Shown here in pieces: positions 25,219 to 33,756 of a stretch of 64,000 nucleotides of DNA (its first letter is position 1; each line of letters starts with the position of its first letter). Origin of the DNA: Allofournierella massiliensis (GTDB lineage Bacteria; Bacillota; Clostridia; Oscillospirales; Ruminococcaceae); contig NZ_JAFBIO010000006.1 of assembly GCF_021531255.1 (NCBI RefSeq), positions 46,937-110,936 of the forward strand. The letters are read 5' to 3'. Made by a program: the position numbers and the translations under genes. A model generated the notes under the pieces. The model ran no database searches, was not told the DNA's origin, and saw only the letters and a program-made list of their open reading frames with translations.

Positions 25219-26229
25219 ATGGATAACCTGATCGTTACAGCCTCCCCCCATATTACCGATAACGTCAGCACCCGTAAGCTGATGGGCAATGTGGTGATCT
25301 CTCTGATCCCCTGCGTCATCGCCAGCACGCTGATCTTCGGGGTGAAGGCTCTGCTGCTCACCGTTGTGACCACCGCCGCCTGCGTGGCCTTTGAGTACAT
25401 CTGGTGCGCTCTCGCCAAAAAGAAGAACCCGGTGGGCGATCTGTCCGCTGTGGTTACCGGCATCATCCTGGCCATGAACCTGCCTGCCAGCCTGCCCATC
25501 TGGATGGGCATCGTGGGCGCCTTCATCGCCATTGTCCTGGTCAAGCAGCTGTTCGGCGGCCTGGGCTACAACTTTGCCAACCCTGCTCTGGTGGGCCGTA
25601 TCGTTCTGTTCAGCGGCTTCGCCACTCGTATGACCAACTACCTGGGTATTACCCCCCGCGGTGTGCAGGATGCTCTTTCCACTGCTACCCCGCTGCAGGT
25701 TGCCGGTTCCACCCCTCTGGGCTCCCTGGACAGCGAGGCCCTCACCGAGGCTGTGGATAAGATCAGCGGCCTGCCCCTGATGGACCTGTTCCTGGGCATC
25801 CACGGCGGCGTGATGGGCGAAACCTGCGCCCTGGCCATCCTCATCGGCCTGGTGTTCCTGGTTGCTACCCGCACCATCAGCCCCGCTATCCCTGTTACCT
25901 ATGTGGCTACCGTGTTCGTCTGCTTCCTGCTCACCGGCAACGGCTTCCAGTTCGCTCTGGTGGAGATCCTCTCCGGCGGCCTGCTGTTCGGCGCGGTCTT
26001 CATGGCCACCGACTATGTCACCAGCCCCTTTACTCTGAAGGGCAAGCTGGTCTACGGCATCTTCATGGGTATCGTTACCTTCGCCATCCGCTACTTCGGC
26101 AGCCTGGCTGAGGGCGTTTCCTACTCGATCCTGCTGGGCAACCTGATCACTCCCTACATCAACGACCTGACCGAGCAGGTGCCTCTGGGGTATGTGAAGC
26201 CCAAGAAGAAGGAGGCTGAGAAGAAATGA
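25219..26229 (+). CDS. rnfD: Rnf complex subunit RnfD
   Basis: A 336-residue membrane subunit with about ten helices. The covalent flavin site, S-x-A-T type, is seen as STATPLQ near residue 154; the threonine carries FMN by a phosphoester bond in the family. VGRIVLFSGFATRMTNY and the FGGLGYNFANPALVGR stretch are conserved. It begins directly after rnfC, with GGGAGGGAACAA as ribosome binding site, and overlaps rnfG by four bases (ATGA). It takes part in electron flow linked to ion pumping across the membrane. Confidence 0.96.
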   Translation: MDNLIVTASPHITDNVSTRKLMGNVVISLIPCVIASTLIFGVKALLLTVVTTAACVAFEYIWCALAKKKNPVGDLSAVVTGIILAMNLPASLPIWMGIVGAFIAIVLVKQLFGGLGYNFANPALVGRIVLFSGFATRMTNYLGITPRGVQDALSTATPLQVAGSTPLGSLDSEALTEAVDKISGLPLMDLFLGIHGGVMGETCALAILIGLVFLVATRTISPAIPVTYVATVFVCFLLTGNGFQFALVEILSGGLLFGAVFMATDYVTSPFTLKGKLVYGIFMGIVTFAIRYFGSLAEGVSYSILLGNLITPYINDLTEQVPLGYVKPKKKEAEKK

Positions 26230-26786
26230 AAAACGATACTTTTGAGAGCATCATCCGCCCCATTCTGGTGCTGGGCGTGATCTGCCTGATCGTCAGCGGC
26301 CTGCTGGCGGCTACCAACAGCGTTACCGCTCCCCGTATCGCTGAGAACGACCGCAAGACCACCCAGGCGGCTTACCTGGCTGTGCTGCCCGAGGGCACTA
26401 CTGCCGAGGATCTCACCGAGCTGACTGTGAACAACACCGAGAAGACCGGCCCTGTTTCCGCAGTGAAGACCAGCGATGGCGCTTATGCGGTGAAGGCTAC
26501 TGCTACCGGCTTTGACGGCGGCCTGATCACCACCATCCTGGGCTTTGACGCCGACGGCAACATCTGCGGTATCTGGAGCGATTCTTCTACCCAGACCGCC
26601 GGCATGGGCTCCAAGTGCGACAACCCCAGCTTTACCGATCAGTTCGTGGGCCTGGGCAGCGATGCCGAGCTCACCCTGAACGTGGATGTTCAGCAGGTTT
26701 CCGGCAGTACCGTTTCCTCCAAGGCTTTTGTGAAGGCGGTCAACAGCGCCATTGCCTGCTACAATGAAGTAAAGGGGGCTGCGTAA
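26226..26786 (+). CDS. rnfG: Rnf complex subunit RnfG
   Basis: A 186-residue subunit with one N-terminal membrane helix (about residues 11-29) and an extracytoplasmic FMN-binding domain. The flavinylation motif appears as SGSTVSSKAF near residue 159 (family S-G-A-T-x-T-S); the Thr is the expected attachment residue. The region DSSTQTAGMGSKCDNPSF near 119 is typical of the FMN-binding fold. It overlaps rnfD and is followed after three bases by rnfE. Confidence 0.95.
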   Translation: MKNDTFESIIRPILVLGVICLIVSGLLAATNSVTAPRIAENDRKTTQAAYLAVLPEGTTAEDLTELTVNNTEKTGPVSAVKTSDGAYAVKATATGFDGGLITTILGFDADGNICGIWSDSSTQTAGMGSKCDNPSFTDQFVGLGSDAELTLNVDVQQVSGSTVSSKAFVKAVNSAIACYNEVKGAA

Positions 26787-26789
26787 ATT

Positions 26790-27440
26790 ATGGCTAAAAG
26801 CAAACTTTCCATTGTTACCAACGGCCTCATCAAAGAGAACCCGGTTCTTCGTCTGGTTCTGGGCACCTGCCCCACGCTGGCTGTTTCCACTGCCGTCTCC
26901 AACGCTCTGGGCATGGGCGCGGCAGCTACCTTCGTGTTGATCTGTTCCAACATCGTTATTTCCGCCCTGCGCAAAGTGATCCCCGATAAGGTTCACCTGC
27001 CCTGCTACATCACCATCATCGCCGGCTTCGTGACCCTGGTTCAGATGATCGTGCAGGCTTACGCCCCTGCGCTGAACGCTGCCCTGGGCGTTTACCTGCC
27101 CCTGATCGTTGTGAACTGCATCATCCTGGGCCGTGCCGAGATGTTCGCCTGCAAGAACACCGTGGTGGATTCCGCTCTGGACGGCCTGGGCATGGGCATT
27201 GGCTTTACCCTGGCTCTGACCGCCATGGCTACCCTGCGTGAGATCATTGGCAACGGCAGCTGGCTGGGCATCACCATCGTGCCCGAGAGCATCGATCGTC
27301 TCACCATTATGACCAGCGCCCCCGGCGGCTTCTTCTGCTTCGGTTTCCTGATGGCAATGGTCGTGCTGTATGAGACCAAGACCAACAACAAGATCGAGCG
27401 CAAGATCGGCTGCGCCGTCAAGGAAGGAGAGGATGAATAA
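26790..27440 (+). CDS. rnfE: Rnf complex subunit RnfE
   Basis: A 216-residue membrane subunit of the RnfA/RnfE/NqrD/NqrE family with six helices. Conserved blocks are ENPVLRLVLGTCPTLAVS near residue 15 and LPLIVVNCIILGRAEMFA near 102, whose cysteines (the second and that of LGTCP) bind the intramembrane Fe-S centre together with RnfA. It overlaps rnfA at its final base. It is extended at the C-terminus by a charged tail. Confidence 0.96.
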   Translation: MAKSKLSIVTNGLIKENPVLRLVLGTCPTLAVSTAVSNALGMGAAATFVLICSNIVISALRKVIPDKVHLPCYITIIAGFVTLVQMIVQAYAPALNAALGVYLPLIVVNCIILGRAEMFACKNTVVDSALDGLGMGIGFTLALTAMATLREIIGNGSWLGITIVPESIDRLTIMTSAPGGFFCFGFLMAMVVLYETKTNNKIERKIGCAVKEGEDE

Positions 27441-28039
27441 TGGCCAATCTGCTGTATATCTTCTTCACGATGGTCCTGGTTCAGAACTACGTTCTGGTCA
27501 AATTCCTGGGCATCTGCCCCTTCCTGGGCGTTTCCAAGAAGCTGGATTCTGCCGTTGGCATGTCTCTGGCTGTTATCTTCGTTATGGTGCTGGCCACTGC
27601 TGTGACCTGGCCTCTGTACGCCTTGGTGCTGGAGCCCAACGGTCTGGGCTATCTGCAGACCATCGTGTTCATTATCGTTATCGCCGTTCTGGTTCAGTTC
27701 ATTGAGATCGTGCTGCACAAGTACATGGTGAGCCTGTACAACAGCCTGGGCGTTTACCTGCCCCTGATCACCACCAACTGCTGCGTGCTGGGTGTTACCA
27801 TCCTGAACTTCACCAACGGTTACAACTATGTGGAAAGCCTGTTCTGCGCTGCCGGTTCCGGTGCTGGCTTCATGCTGGCCATGGTGCTGTTCAGCGGCGT
27901 GCGTAAGCGCGTGGATGCTGGCAATCCCCCCGAGTGCTTCAAGGGCCTGCCCATTACCCTGGTGGCGGCTGCCATCACCAGCCTGTCCTTCATGGGCTTC
28001 GGCGGCATCATGAGCAGCATCTTCGGTATTGCGGCATAA
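27440..28039 (+). CDS. rnfA: Rnf complex subunit RnfA
   Basis: A 199-residue six-helix membrane subunit, paralogous to RnfE but inserted with opposite topology. Signature stretches are VKFLGICPFLGVSKK near residue 22 and GVYLPLITTNCCVLGV near 101, each with a conserved cysteine for the shared iron-sulfur centre. Its start overlaps the rnfE stop (TAATGG). It is followed by rnfB after 16 bases with AAGGAGG. Confidence 0.96.
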   Translation: MANLLYIFFTMVLVQNYVLVKFLGICPFLGVSKKLDSAVGMSLAVIFVMVLATAVTWPLYALVLEPNGLGYLQTIVFIIVIAVLVQFIEIVLHKYMVSLYNSLGVYLPLITTNCCVLGVTILNFTNGYNYVESLFCAAGSGAGFMLAMVLFSGVRKRVDAGNPPECFKGLPITLVAAAITSLSFMGFGGIMSSIFGIAA

Positions 28040-28055
28040 GGAGGAAAAAACGACA

Positions 28056-28853
28056 ATGAGTATCGCGTTTGCAATCATTCTGGTTACCATCGTCGGCATC
28101 CTCGGTGCTGTGATCCTGGTGCTGGCCGCCAAGTACATGCACGTTGAGGAGGATCCCCGCGTGGCGGAGATCACTGCCTGCCTGCCCGGCGCCAACTGCG
28201 GCGGCTGTGGCTATGCGGGCTGTGCCGACTACGCCAAAGCCGTTGTGGAAAGCGGCGCGCCTGTGAACAAGTGCGCCGTGGGCGGCGCTGCCTGCGCTGC
28301 CCAGATCGCTGCGGTGATGGGCGTGGAGGCTGGCGCCTCTGTCAAGACCTGGGCGGTTGTGGCCTGCCAGGGCGAAGAGGGCGTCTGCAAGTCCAAGTTC
28401 GAGTATCAGGGCATGAGCAGCTGCGCCGCTGCGGCTCAGTTGTTCGGCGGCCCCAGCGCCTGCGCCTTTGGCTGCATCGGCCTGGGCGACTGTGTCAAGG
28501 CCTGCCAGTTCGGCGCCATTGAAGTGGTGAACGGCAAGGCCCGGGTCAACGCTGACAAGTGCGTGGGCTGCGGCGCCTGCAAGGCTGCCTGCCCCAAGAA
28601 GATCATCTGGATGCATTCCGAGCCCAAAAAGCCGGTGGTCATGTGCGCCAACCATGAGCTGGGCGCCAAGGTCATCAAGGAATGCACCGCCGGCTGCATC
28701 GCCTGCCGTCTGTGCGAGAAGAATTGCCCCGAAGAGGCCATCAAGGTTGTGGGCAACGTGGCTCGTATTGACTACGCCAAGTGCACCGGCTGCGGCACCT
28801 GCATTGAGAAGTGCCCCAAGAAGGTCATCAAAATGCCTGCCGACATCCACTGA
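28056..28853 (+). CDS. rnfB: Rnf complex subunit RnfB
   Basis: A 265-residue electron-entry subunit that accepts electrons from ferredoxin. One N-terminal membrane helix (residues 4-26) is followed by a Fe-S domain with CGGCGYAGC (48-56) and a further cysteine in VNKC. Ferredoxin-like motifs follow: CIGLGDCVKAC, CVGCGACKAACPKK, CIACRLCEKNCPEE and CTGCGTCIEKCPKK. The start at 28056 has AAGGAGG ahead; an upstream in-frame start would lie inside rnfA. Last gene of the operon, followed by a terminator. The order C-D-G-E-A-B is that of clostridial and acetogen operons. Confidence 0.96.
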   Translation: MSIAFAIILVTIVGILGAVILVLAAKYMHVEEDPRVAEITACLPGANCGGCGYAGCADYAKAVVESGAPVNKCAVGGAACAAQIAAVMGVEAGASVKTWAVVACQGEEGVCKSKFEYQGMSSCAAAAQLFGGPSACAFGCIGLGDCVKACQFGAIEVVNGKARVNADKCVGCGACKAACPKKIIWMHSEPKKPVVMCANHELGAKVIKECTAGCIACRLCEKNCPEEAIKVVGNVARIDYAKCTGCGTCIEKCPKKVIKMPADIH

Positions 28854-28862
28854 TAAAACGGC

Positions 28863-28896
28863 AAAAGGCCGCCCCAACCAGGGGCGGCCTTTTTTG
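28863..28896. terminator. Bidirectional terminator between rnfB and the YitT gene
   Basis: Perfect stem GGCCGCCCC/GGGGCGGCC with a five-base loop, seven T on the plus side and four T on the minus side. Confidence 0.92.
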
Positions 28897-28904
28897 TTGC
28901 GACT

Positions 28905-29768
28905 TTACAGGTAACGCCGGGCGGCGGTGAACCCCCGGCCGCATACCTCCGCCGCTTTGCTGACAATCACAAAGCTTTCCGGGTCCTGCCTCAGCACGAT
29001 CTCCTTCAGTCTGCTCAATTCCCTGGGGGAGATAACCGTTAAAAGAACCGGTCGCTTTTCGCCTTTGTATCCTCCCTCGCCGAAGAAAAGGGTGACACCC
29101 CGATCCATCCTGGTCAGGATAGCCTGCCGGAGCTCTTCCGGGTGTTCACTGATGATCTTGACCTCGGTCTGGCTGAGCCCCCAGAGAAGAATTTGGTTCA
29201 GAGAAAAAGAGGTGACGGCCAGCAGCAGAACTCCATATAGCAAATCTTCCGCCGGGTGGAAGGAGAGCTGCGCGGCAAGAATCACAAAATCAAAGCAGTA
29301 CAGGCTGAGGGCAACGGGAATGCCGGCATATCGATGCAGGATCAAGGGGGGAATATCCATACCGCCGGTGGAAGCTCCGCTGCGAATGACCAGGCCCAGT
29401 GCCAGGCCGATCCCCGCTCCTCCGAAAAGGGAATTCAGCAATGGGTCCCGGGTGAAAGAGAAGGAAGGGAAGAGAAAGGCGGCAAGATCCAGGCAAAAGG
29501 GATACAGCAAGGAGCTGGCCAGGGTAGAAAAGAAGAAGCGGCGGCCCAAAAAGACCAGGCCGGCCAAAAGCATGACCAGATTGAAACAGAGAATAAAGCG
29601 GGAAAGGGGAATACCGGTAAGGCGGCAGACCGTCAGGGCAATTCCTGTTGTTCCGCTGCTCATCAGTTCCCCGGGCAGGATGAACAGATGAACGGTAAAG
29701 GCATAGAGCAGGGAACCCAGCAGGATACAAAGGGCTGAAGGCAAAGATTTCCGCAGAGATACAGGCAT
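28905..29768 (-). CDS. YitT family membrane protein (DUF161-DUF2179)
   Basis: A 287-residue protein with about five to six helices in its first 200 residues (YitT membrane domain, including PGELMSSGTTGIAL and IRSGASTGGMDIPPLI). A cytoplasmic C-terminal DUF2179 domain (about 205-280) includes DRGVTLFFGEGGYKGE, the family glycine-rich motif. YitT proteins are common in Firmicutes and their transported substrate is unknown. It is preceded on the minus strand by a consensus promoter and a leader containing a complete intrinsic terminator, so expression looks conditionally attenuated. Confidence 0.9.
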   Translation of the reverse strand: MPVSLRKSLPSALCILLGSLLYAFTVHLFILPGELMSSGTTGIALTVCRLTGIPLSRFILCFNLVMLLAGLVFLGRRFFFSTLASSLLYPFCLDLAAFLFPSFSFTRDPLLNSLFGGAGIGLALGLVIRSGASTGGMDIPPLILHRYAGIPVALSLYCFDFVILAAQLSFHPAEDLLYGVLLLAVTSFSLNQILLWGLSQTEVKIISEHPEELRQAILTRMDRGVTLFFGEGGYKGEKRPVLLTVISPRELSRLKEIVLRQDPESFVIVSKAAEVCGRGFTAARRYL

Positions 29769-29801
29769 ACCATGTGCTCCTTTTCTTTATCGTTATAAAA
29801 T

Positions 29802-29866
29802 AAAAAACACGCCTGCCAGGGTTTTCCCTAACAAGCGTGGATCGAGGCGAACGCCTAATACAAAAC
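29802..29866 (-). ncRNA. Attenuator-like leader RNA upstream of the YitT gene
   Basis: On the minus strand the transcript should begin near 29861. It first forms a small hairpin AGGCG-TT-CGCCT (29845-29856). Then comes a terminator stem CACGCTTGTTAGGG/CCCTGGCAGGCGTG with an AAAA loop (29808-29839), followed by six T. The YitT start is 34 bases further on. Such a layout, promoter-small hairpin-terminator-gene, implies regulated readthrough. I cannot assign it to a known riboswitch class: it lacks the fluoride, preQ1-I and guanidine consensus elements that I could test by eye. Confidence 0.6.
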
Positions 29867-29867
29867 A

Positions 29868-29896
29868 AGTATATAATGAAAAAACCAAATTTTCAA
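29868..29896 (-). promoter_or_regulatory. Promoter of the YitT leader
   Basis: TTGAAA-17-TATACT on the minus strand, immediately upstream of the attenuator-like leader. Confidence 0.75.
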
Positions 29897-29913
29897 GAGC
29901 GGGGCAGAATCGT

Positions 29914-30786
29914 TCAGCCCTGTGTCACGGTGAGCTCGCCGGTACCGGTGCTCACCAGGGTGACGCTGCCATTATAAGTCAGGAAGGTTTCCACTTCCTG
30001 GCTCTGCAGAAGATCCAGGGTTTCCTGCACTTCCTTGGGGTCGGGATCATCCTTTTCGCAGGTGATGACTGCGTACTGGGGGCTGACCGCCCGGATGAAG
30101 GAAGCGGTGTTTTCCTCAGGCCGGCCATGATGCGGAACCTTGAGGAAGGTGTGTTCCAGAGGCATCAGACCAATGAGTTCCTGCAGCCTGTCATTTTCCG
30201 CGTCGCCGGGGAAAAGAAAGCTGTCGGCGCCATGGCTCAGGCTGAAGGCCAAAGAGTAATTGTTTTCGTCCTCATACTCTTCCAGAAGTGGAGGATAAAG
30301 GGTACCAGAAGCGTCCCCAAAGGTGATTTCCAGGGGCTCACATACCACCTGCGCAGTCAGGCCTGCCTCGCCGGCAGCTTCCACAAATTGCTGATATTGT
30401 TTGGAATCGGAGGAGTAAGGGGGAATCAGCAGCTGGTCTACCGGCCAGGATTCTATCAGCTTATCAGCACCGCCCACATGGTCTTTATCAAAGTGGGTGA
30501 GGATCAGGGTATCAATCCGGTCCACCCCGGCATCTTCCAGCGCCTGCTGCAGCACCGGGAAGGTATCGTCATAGCCGGTGTCGATCACCATGCAGGAATC
30601 CTGGCAGGTGAGCAGGATCGCGTCGCCTTTGCCCACATCCAGAACCTGGACGGTCAGGGGTTCAAGCGGATCATCCTGATAACGGTCCACATCGGCCTCC
30701 TTCTGCAGCTGGGTGCCCCACAAAATTACAGCCAACAAGGCCCAGACACAGAGCACAAGCGCCAGAATACGAATCAGCTGTCTCAT
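29914..30786 (-). CDS. Exported metallo-beta-lactamase-fold hydrolase (ComEC C-terminal domain type)
   Basis: A 290-residue protein with an N-terminal membrane anchor or uncleaved signal (residues 5-24, IRILALVLCVWALLAVILWG). A ComEC/Rec2-like beta-lactamase domain follows. The metal motif is HFDKDHVGG near residue 97 (HxDxDH), preceded by LDVGKGDAILL and VIDTGYDD; later ligands are FPGDAEND (Asp) and KVPHHGRPEE (His). Stand-alone proteins of this kind are extracytoplasmic nucleases or phosphodiesterases in some species; the substrate here is unknown. No competence gene is nearby. Starts with AGGAAATATG. Confidence 0.88.
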   Translation of the reverse strand: MRQLIRILALVLCVWALLAVILWGTQLQKEADVDRYQDDPLEPLTVQVLDVGKGDAILLTCQDSCMVIDTGYDDTFPVLQQALEDAGVDRIDTLILTHFDKDHVGGADKLIESWPVDQLLIPPYSSDSKQYQQFVEAAGEAGLTAQVVCEPLEITFGDASGTLYPPLLEEYEDENNYSLAFSLSHGADSFLFPGDAENDRLQELIGLMPLEHTFLKVPHHGRPEENTASFIRAVSPQYAVITCEKDDPDPKEVQETLDLLQSQEVETFLTYNGSVTLVSTGTGELTVTQG

Positions 30787-30934
30787 ATTTCCTCCGGGTT
30801 TTCAGAAATATGCTGAAAACGGCAGTTCAAAATTTGCAGCAAGGGTCAGCCAAAGCAGCTGTCGCCCTTGTTCTGCAGGGCATTTGTTCCATTCATTATA
30901 ACATAGATGGAGGGGAAGAAGAAAGGCGAAAGGG

Positions 30935-31747
30935 TTACAGCCCCAGGCCGTAAATCCGGTTGGCATTGTGGAAGAAGATTTTTTCCAGGCTTTCCTCATC
31001 CACCAGACGGCGGATATATTCAATGTAGCGGGGAATATTCACTGCGGGAAAATCGGTACCGAACAAGAAGCGGCTGTCGTCATCCAGATAGCGCAGCCAG
31101 GTGCGCATCCATTCCACATAACCGGCATGGCGGTGGAAATACCGATCCAGATCCGGGATACCGCTCAACAGGCCGGACAGGTCCGCAGCCACATTGGCGT
31201 TCTTTTCCATAACAGCGGCGGCTTCGCAGAGAAAAGGGTTGCCGAAATGGCAGAGCACAAACTGGACCTTCGGGTAAGCGCCGGCTACTTCATCCACGGT
31301 GAGAGGGTGGCTGTATTTCAGCTGCCCGCGGACACCGGCGGTCATGCCTGTGTGGATGGCCACCGGCTTATCATATTTTTCGGCCAGCTTGATATAAGGG
31401 GTGAAGCGGGCATCGCTCACATAGGCAAGGGTATAGCCGGCATAAATTTTGATGCCCACACAGGCTGACCGCTTGAGATGTTCTTCCGCCAGCTCGATGG
31501 TTTGGGCTTCCTCTTTGGGGCCCTGATATTTGGAGCCCACTGCGATGCAATAGCGAAAGAAAGAGGGAAAGCGATATGCGTCGGGGCTCAGCTTTTGGTT
31601 GCCCATAACGACCCCGGCGACCACACCCTGACTTTTATAGAGATTTTCCAGGTAGGGCAGGGAATTTTCATGTCCTACCTGCCTGGCCATGGTTTCGCTT
31701 CGCTCGTCCGGATTGAAAAGGTGAAGATGTGCGTCTATAATTTTCAT
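30935..31747 (-). CDS. Amidohydrolase family protein (Amidohydro_2)
   Basis: A 270-residue TIM-barrel metal-dependent hydrolase. The N-terminal metal motif is DAHLHLF (HxH, residues 5-11). VGIKIYAGY (Lys near 99), AIHTGMTAG (His near 131), LCHFGNP (His near 166) and the catalytic Asp in LFGTDFPA near 230 follow. The C-terminal FFHNANRIYGL matches the PF04909 group, which includes decarboxylases and lactonases. The substrate cannot be told. It is the last host protein gene before the tRNA and prophage, transcribed away from both. Confidence 0.88.
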   Translation of the reverse strand: MKIIDAHLHLFNPDERSETMARQVGHENSLPYLENLYKSQGVVAGVVMGNQKLSPDAYRFPSFFRYCIAVGSKYQGPKEEAQTIELAEEHLKRSACVGIKIYAGYTLAYVSDARFTPYIKLAEKYDKPVAIHTGMTAGVRGQLKYSHPLTVDEVAGAYPKVQFVLCHFGNPFLCEAAAVMEKNANVAADLSGLLSGIPDLDRYFHRHAGYVEWMRTWLRYLDDDSRFLFGTDFPAVNIPRYIEYIRRLVDEESLEKIFFHNANRIYGLGL

Positions 31748-31954
31748 GCGCTGCCTCCCAGGAAATCGTTTCTAAAACTCGGCCAAGGCAGCGATTTTGA
31801 AAATAAGCAGCCTTTGCGGTCTTCAATATAGCATGAAAGGAAAATTTCTGTCAATGTGGCGCTTTTCTGTGGTAGAAGAGAAAGAAGCACGGATGGAAAC
31901 AAGGCAGCGCTGGGAAGAAAAGGGAGCAAGATTGAAAAAACAAAAAAGAAAAGC

Positions 31955-31983
31955 TTGACAGATGCCCTTGAATATGGTATATT
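31955..31983 (+). promoter_or_regulatory. Promoter of tRNA-fMet
   Basis: TTGACA-17-TATATT, 25 bases upstream of the tRNA; a near-perfect strong promoter. Confidence 0.9.
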
Positions 31984-32007
31984 ATTAAAGCACCAAAGAG
32001 GATATAT

Positions 32008-32062
<55 letters not shown>

Positions 32063-32084
<22 letters not shown>

Positions 32085-33625
32085 TTTGTGGTTAATCCGT
32101 CATCTGTTAAGATGGCGGATTTTCCTTTTTCTAAGGAAATGGCGATGGGGTTGCGACTGAGATCCAGAGCGCTGACGATTTTAAGCTGATCGTCGAATAC
32201 GTCGATGCGGACAATGTACTTTTGAATCAGCTGCTTGGCTTGGGTGGAATCGTGGAGCAGGGCTGCGGCATCGGCCCGGAGCTGTTCCATTAGGAAATCT
32301 CGGGTGAGAAGGCCATCGGCTGTAGATCGTGCCTGGGCTTGGGTAATTTGCTGGGTGAGAGCTATCTTGCGTGTGGAGAGAGCTGAAAGCTCATCCCGGA
32401 CGGGATCGCTGTCAAAACCAGAGGCCAAAACCTTTACCAGGTTGGAAATCTTGCGCTCGACCTCTGCCAGCTGCTGCTGCTTTTCGGCCAGGTCGTTCTT
32501 GGCGCTGCGGCTTTTGCCGGCGTCCAGAATGGCGTCGGCACAATACTGGATAGCCTCATCGTTTTGCAGGGCTCGACGAAGAAGAGACAAGATCAGTGGC
32601 TCAATATCGTTTGCCGCCAGATTTTTTGCCTTGCATTGGCGGGTGCGGCGCTTATTAAGACAGGTGTAAAATTTGTACTCATACCCCTTTTTGTTGACGG
32701 TGGTGACGCCGCCAAAGGCCCCGCCGCAAGCCCCGCAATGAAGCAGGCCGGAAAGAAGATATTCCCGCTTGCCGTGATTGAGGATATTCGGCTTGTTGGT
32801 TTCCATGCGATACCTCGCTTTCTGCCAAATGGCTCTGTCAATAATGGGCGGGATGGCGCCCTCGATGCGGACGCTCCTATCACTGGGGCCGCCGCCAGCC
32901 CAGCGGGTGAAATAGCGTACCTGGCGGGTACACCAGCTGTAGGTGCCTGCGTATCGCTCGTTCCGAAGAATGGTGATCAGACTGTTTTTTCCCATGGGGC
33001 GCCCCCTGCGGCCGGTCAGACCGGGCGGCAGAGCAGCCATGATCTGGGCATAGCTGGCCCCGTGGGCGTACTTATCGAAGATTAGACGCACGATTTCGGC
33101 TTCTTCGGGGACAATCACATATTTCCCCGCCTCGATGCGGTAGCCGAAAGGAGCCAGGCCCCCCAGAAATTTGCCCTGTGCCGCCAGATAGTCTACCTTG
33201 TCCATGCTCTTTTTGCGGGAGGTGAGGACGTGGGTCTGGCCCATGCCGGCGGCAATCAGTTCGGGCAGGAAATCGGCGGGGTCGTCGATATCCCCCAAAT
33301 GGTCGTTGAGGGAAATCACCTGGATGTGGAGCCGCTTCATCTCCCGGCGGAAGGCAAACCAGTTGGAGATATCCCGGTTCCCTCGGGTGATATCGTACAG
33401 GATGATGGCGTCGAAGGCGTGGGACCGGGCGTCGGTGAGCAGCTGCTGATACCCGCCCCGGGTGGTGAGCATTCCGCTTTTTCCCTCGTCACTGTACAGG
33501 TGGGCCGGGGACAGCTCCAGCTGATGCTGCTGGCAGTAGGCAGAGATTTGAGCAAACTGTATATCAATGGAACATTGTTTATCTGTGGAGAACCGGGCAT
33601 AGCCGGCCGCTCGCAGAATGGACAT
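32063..33625 (-). CDS. int: Large serine recombinase (phage integrase)
   Basis: A 520-residue large serine integrase. The catalytic N-terminal resolvase domain has the active Ser in AGYARFSTDKQ (about residue 13), and RGNRD with conserved arginines near 82. A recombinase domain has the LAPFGYRIEAG and LRNERYAG blocks. The zinc ribbon is CGACGGAFGG...FYTCLNKRRTRQC (about 290-325), and a coiled-coil segment (about 365-430) follows. The last six codons and the stop lie on the antisense strand of the tRNA-fMet 3' end, so the C-terminus CGGRI is encoded by the attachment site. RBS CTGGAGGTG. It mediates attP x attB recombination; excision would need a directionality factor, not recognised here. 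Confidence 0.95.
32095..32130 (+). terminator. Terminator of tRNA-fMet supplied inside the integrase gene
   Basis: Stem ATCCGTCATC/GATGGCGGAT with a six-base loop (one G-T pair), then TTTTCCTTTTT, 11 bases after the tRNA. It lies within the integrase coding region on the opposite strand, so the same bases serve as a tRNA terminator and as integrase codons. Confidence 0.75.
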
Positions 33626-33668
33626 AAAAACACCTCCAGGGTATGCTTGTCAAAGCCTGCCCGGAGGT

Positions 33669-33700
33669 GGTACAATCAATGTGCTGGATCAGATTGTACC
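33669..33700. promoter_or_regulatory. Inverted repeat in the integrase upstream region
   Basis: Perfect nine-base arms GGTACAATC and GATTGTACC separated by 14 bases, 44 bases upstream of the integrase start. The right arm contains TACAAT on the minus strand, a possible integrase -10. Likely an operator or polymerase-competing site for control of integrase; it differs from the repressor operators further right. Confidence 0.45.
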
Positions 33701-33756
33701 TTCTTGGGCAAGCTGTTCTATATCCCTTCGCCGGTTGCCGCCGGCGGGGGGATTTT

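Noticed and set aside
29802..29866. Fluoride or preQ1 riboswitch before yitT
   Set aside because: The GGCGTTCGCC hairpin recalls part of the fluoride motif, but the preceding GATGG element and the pseudoknot partner are absent; preQ1 core sequences are missing too. Left as an unassigned leader.
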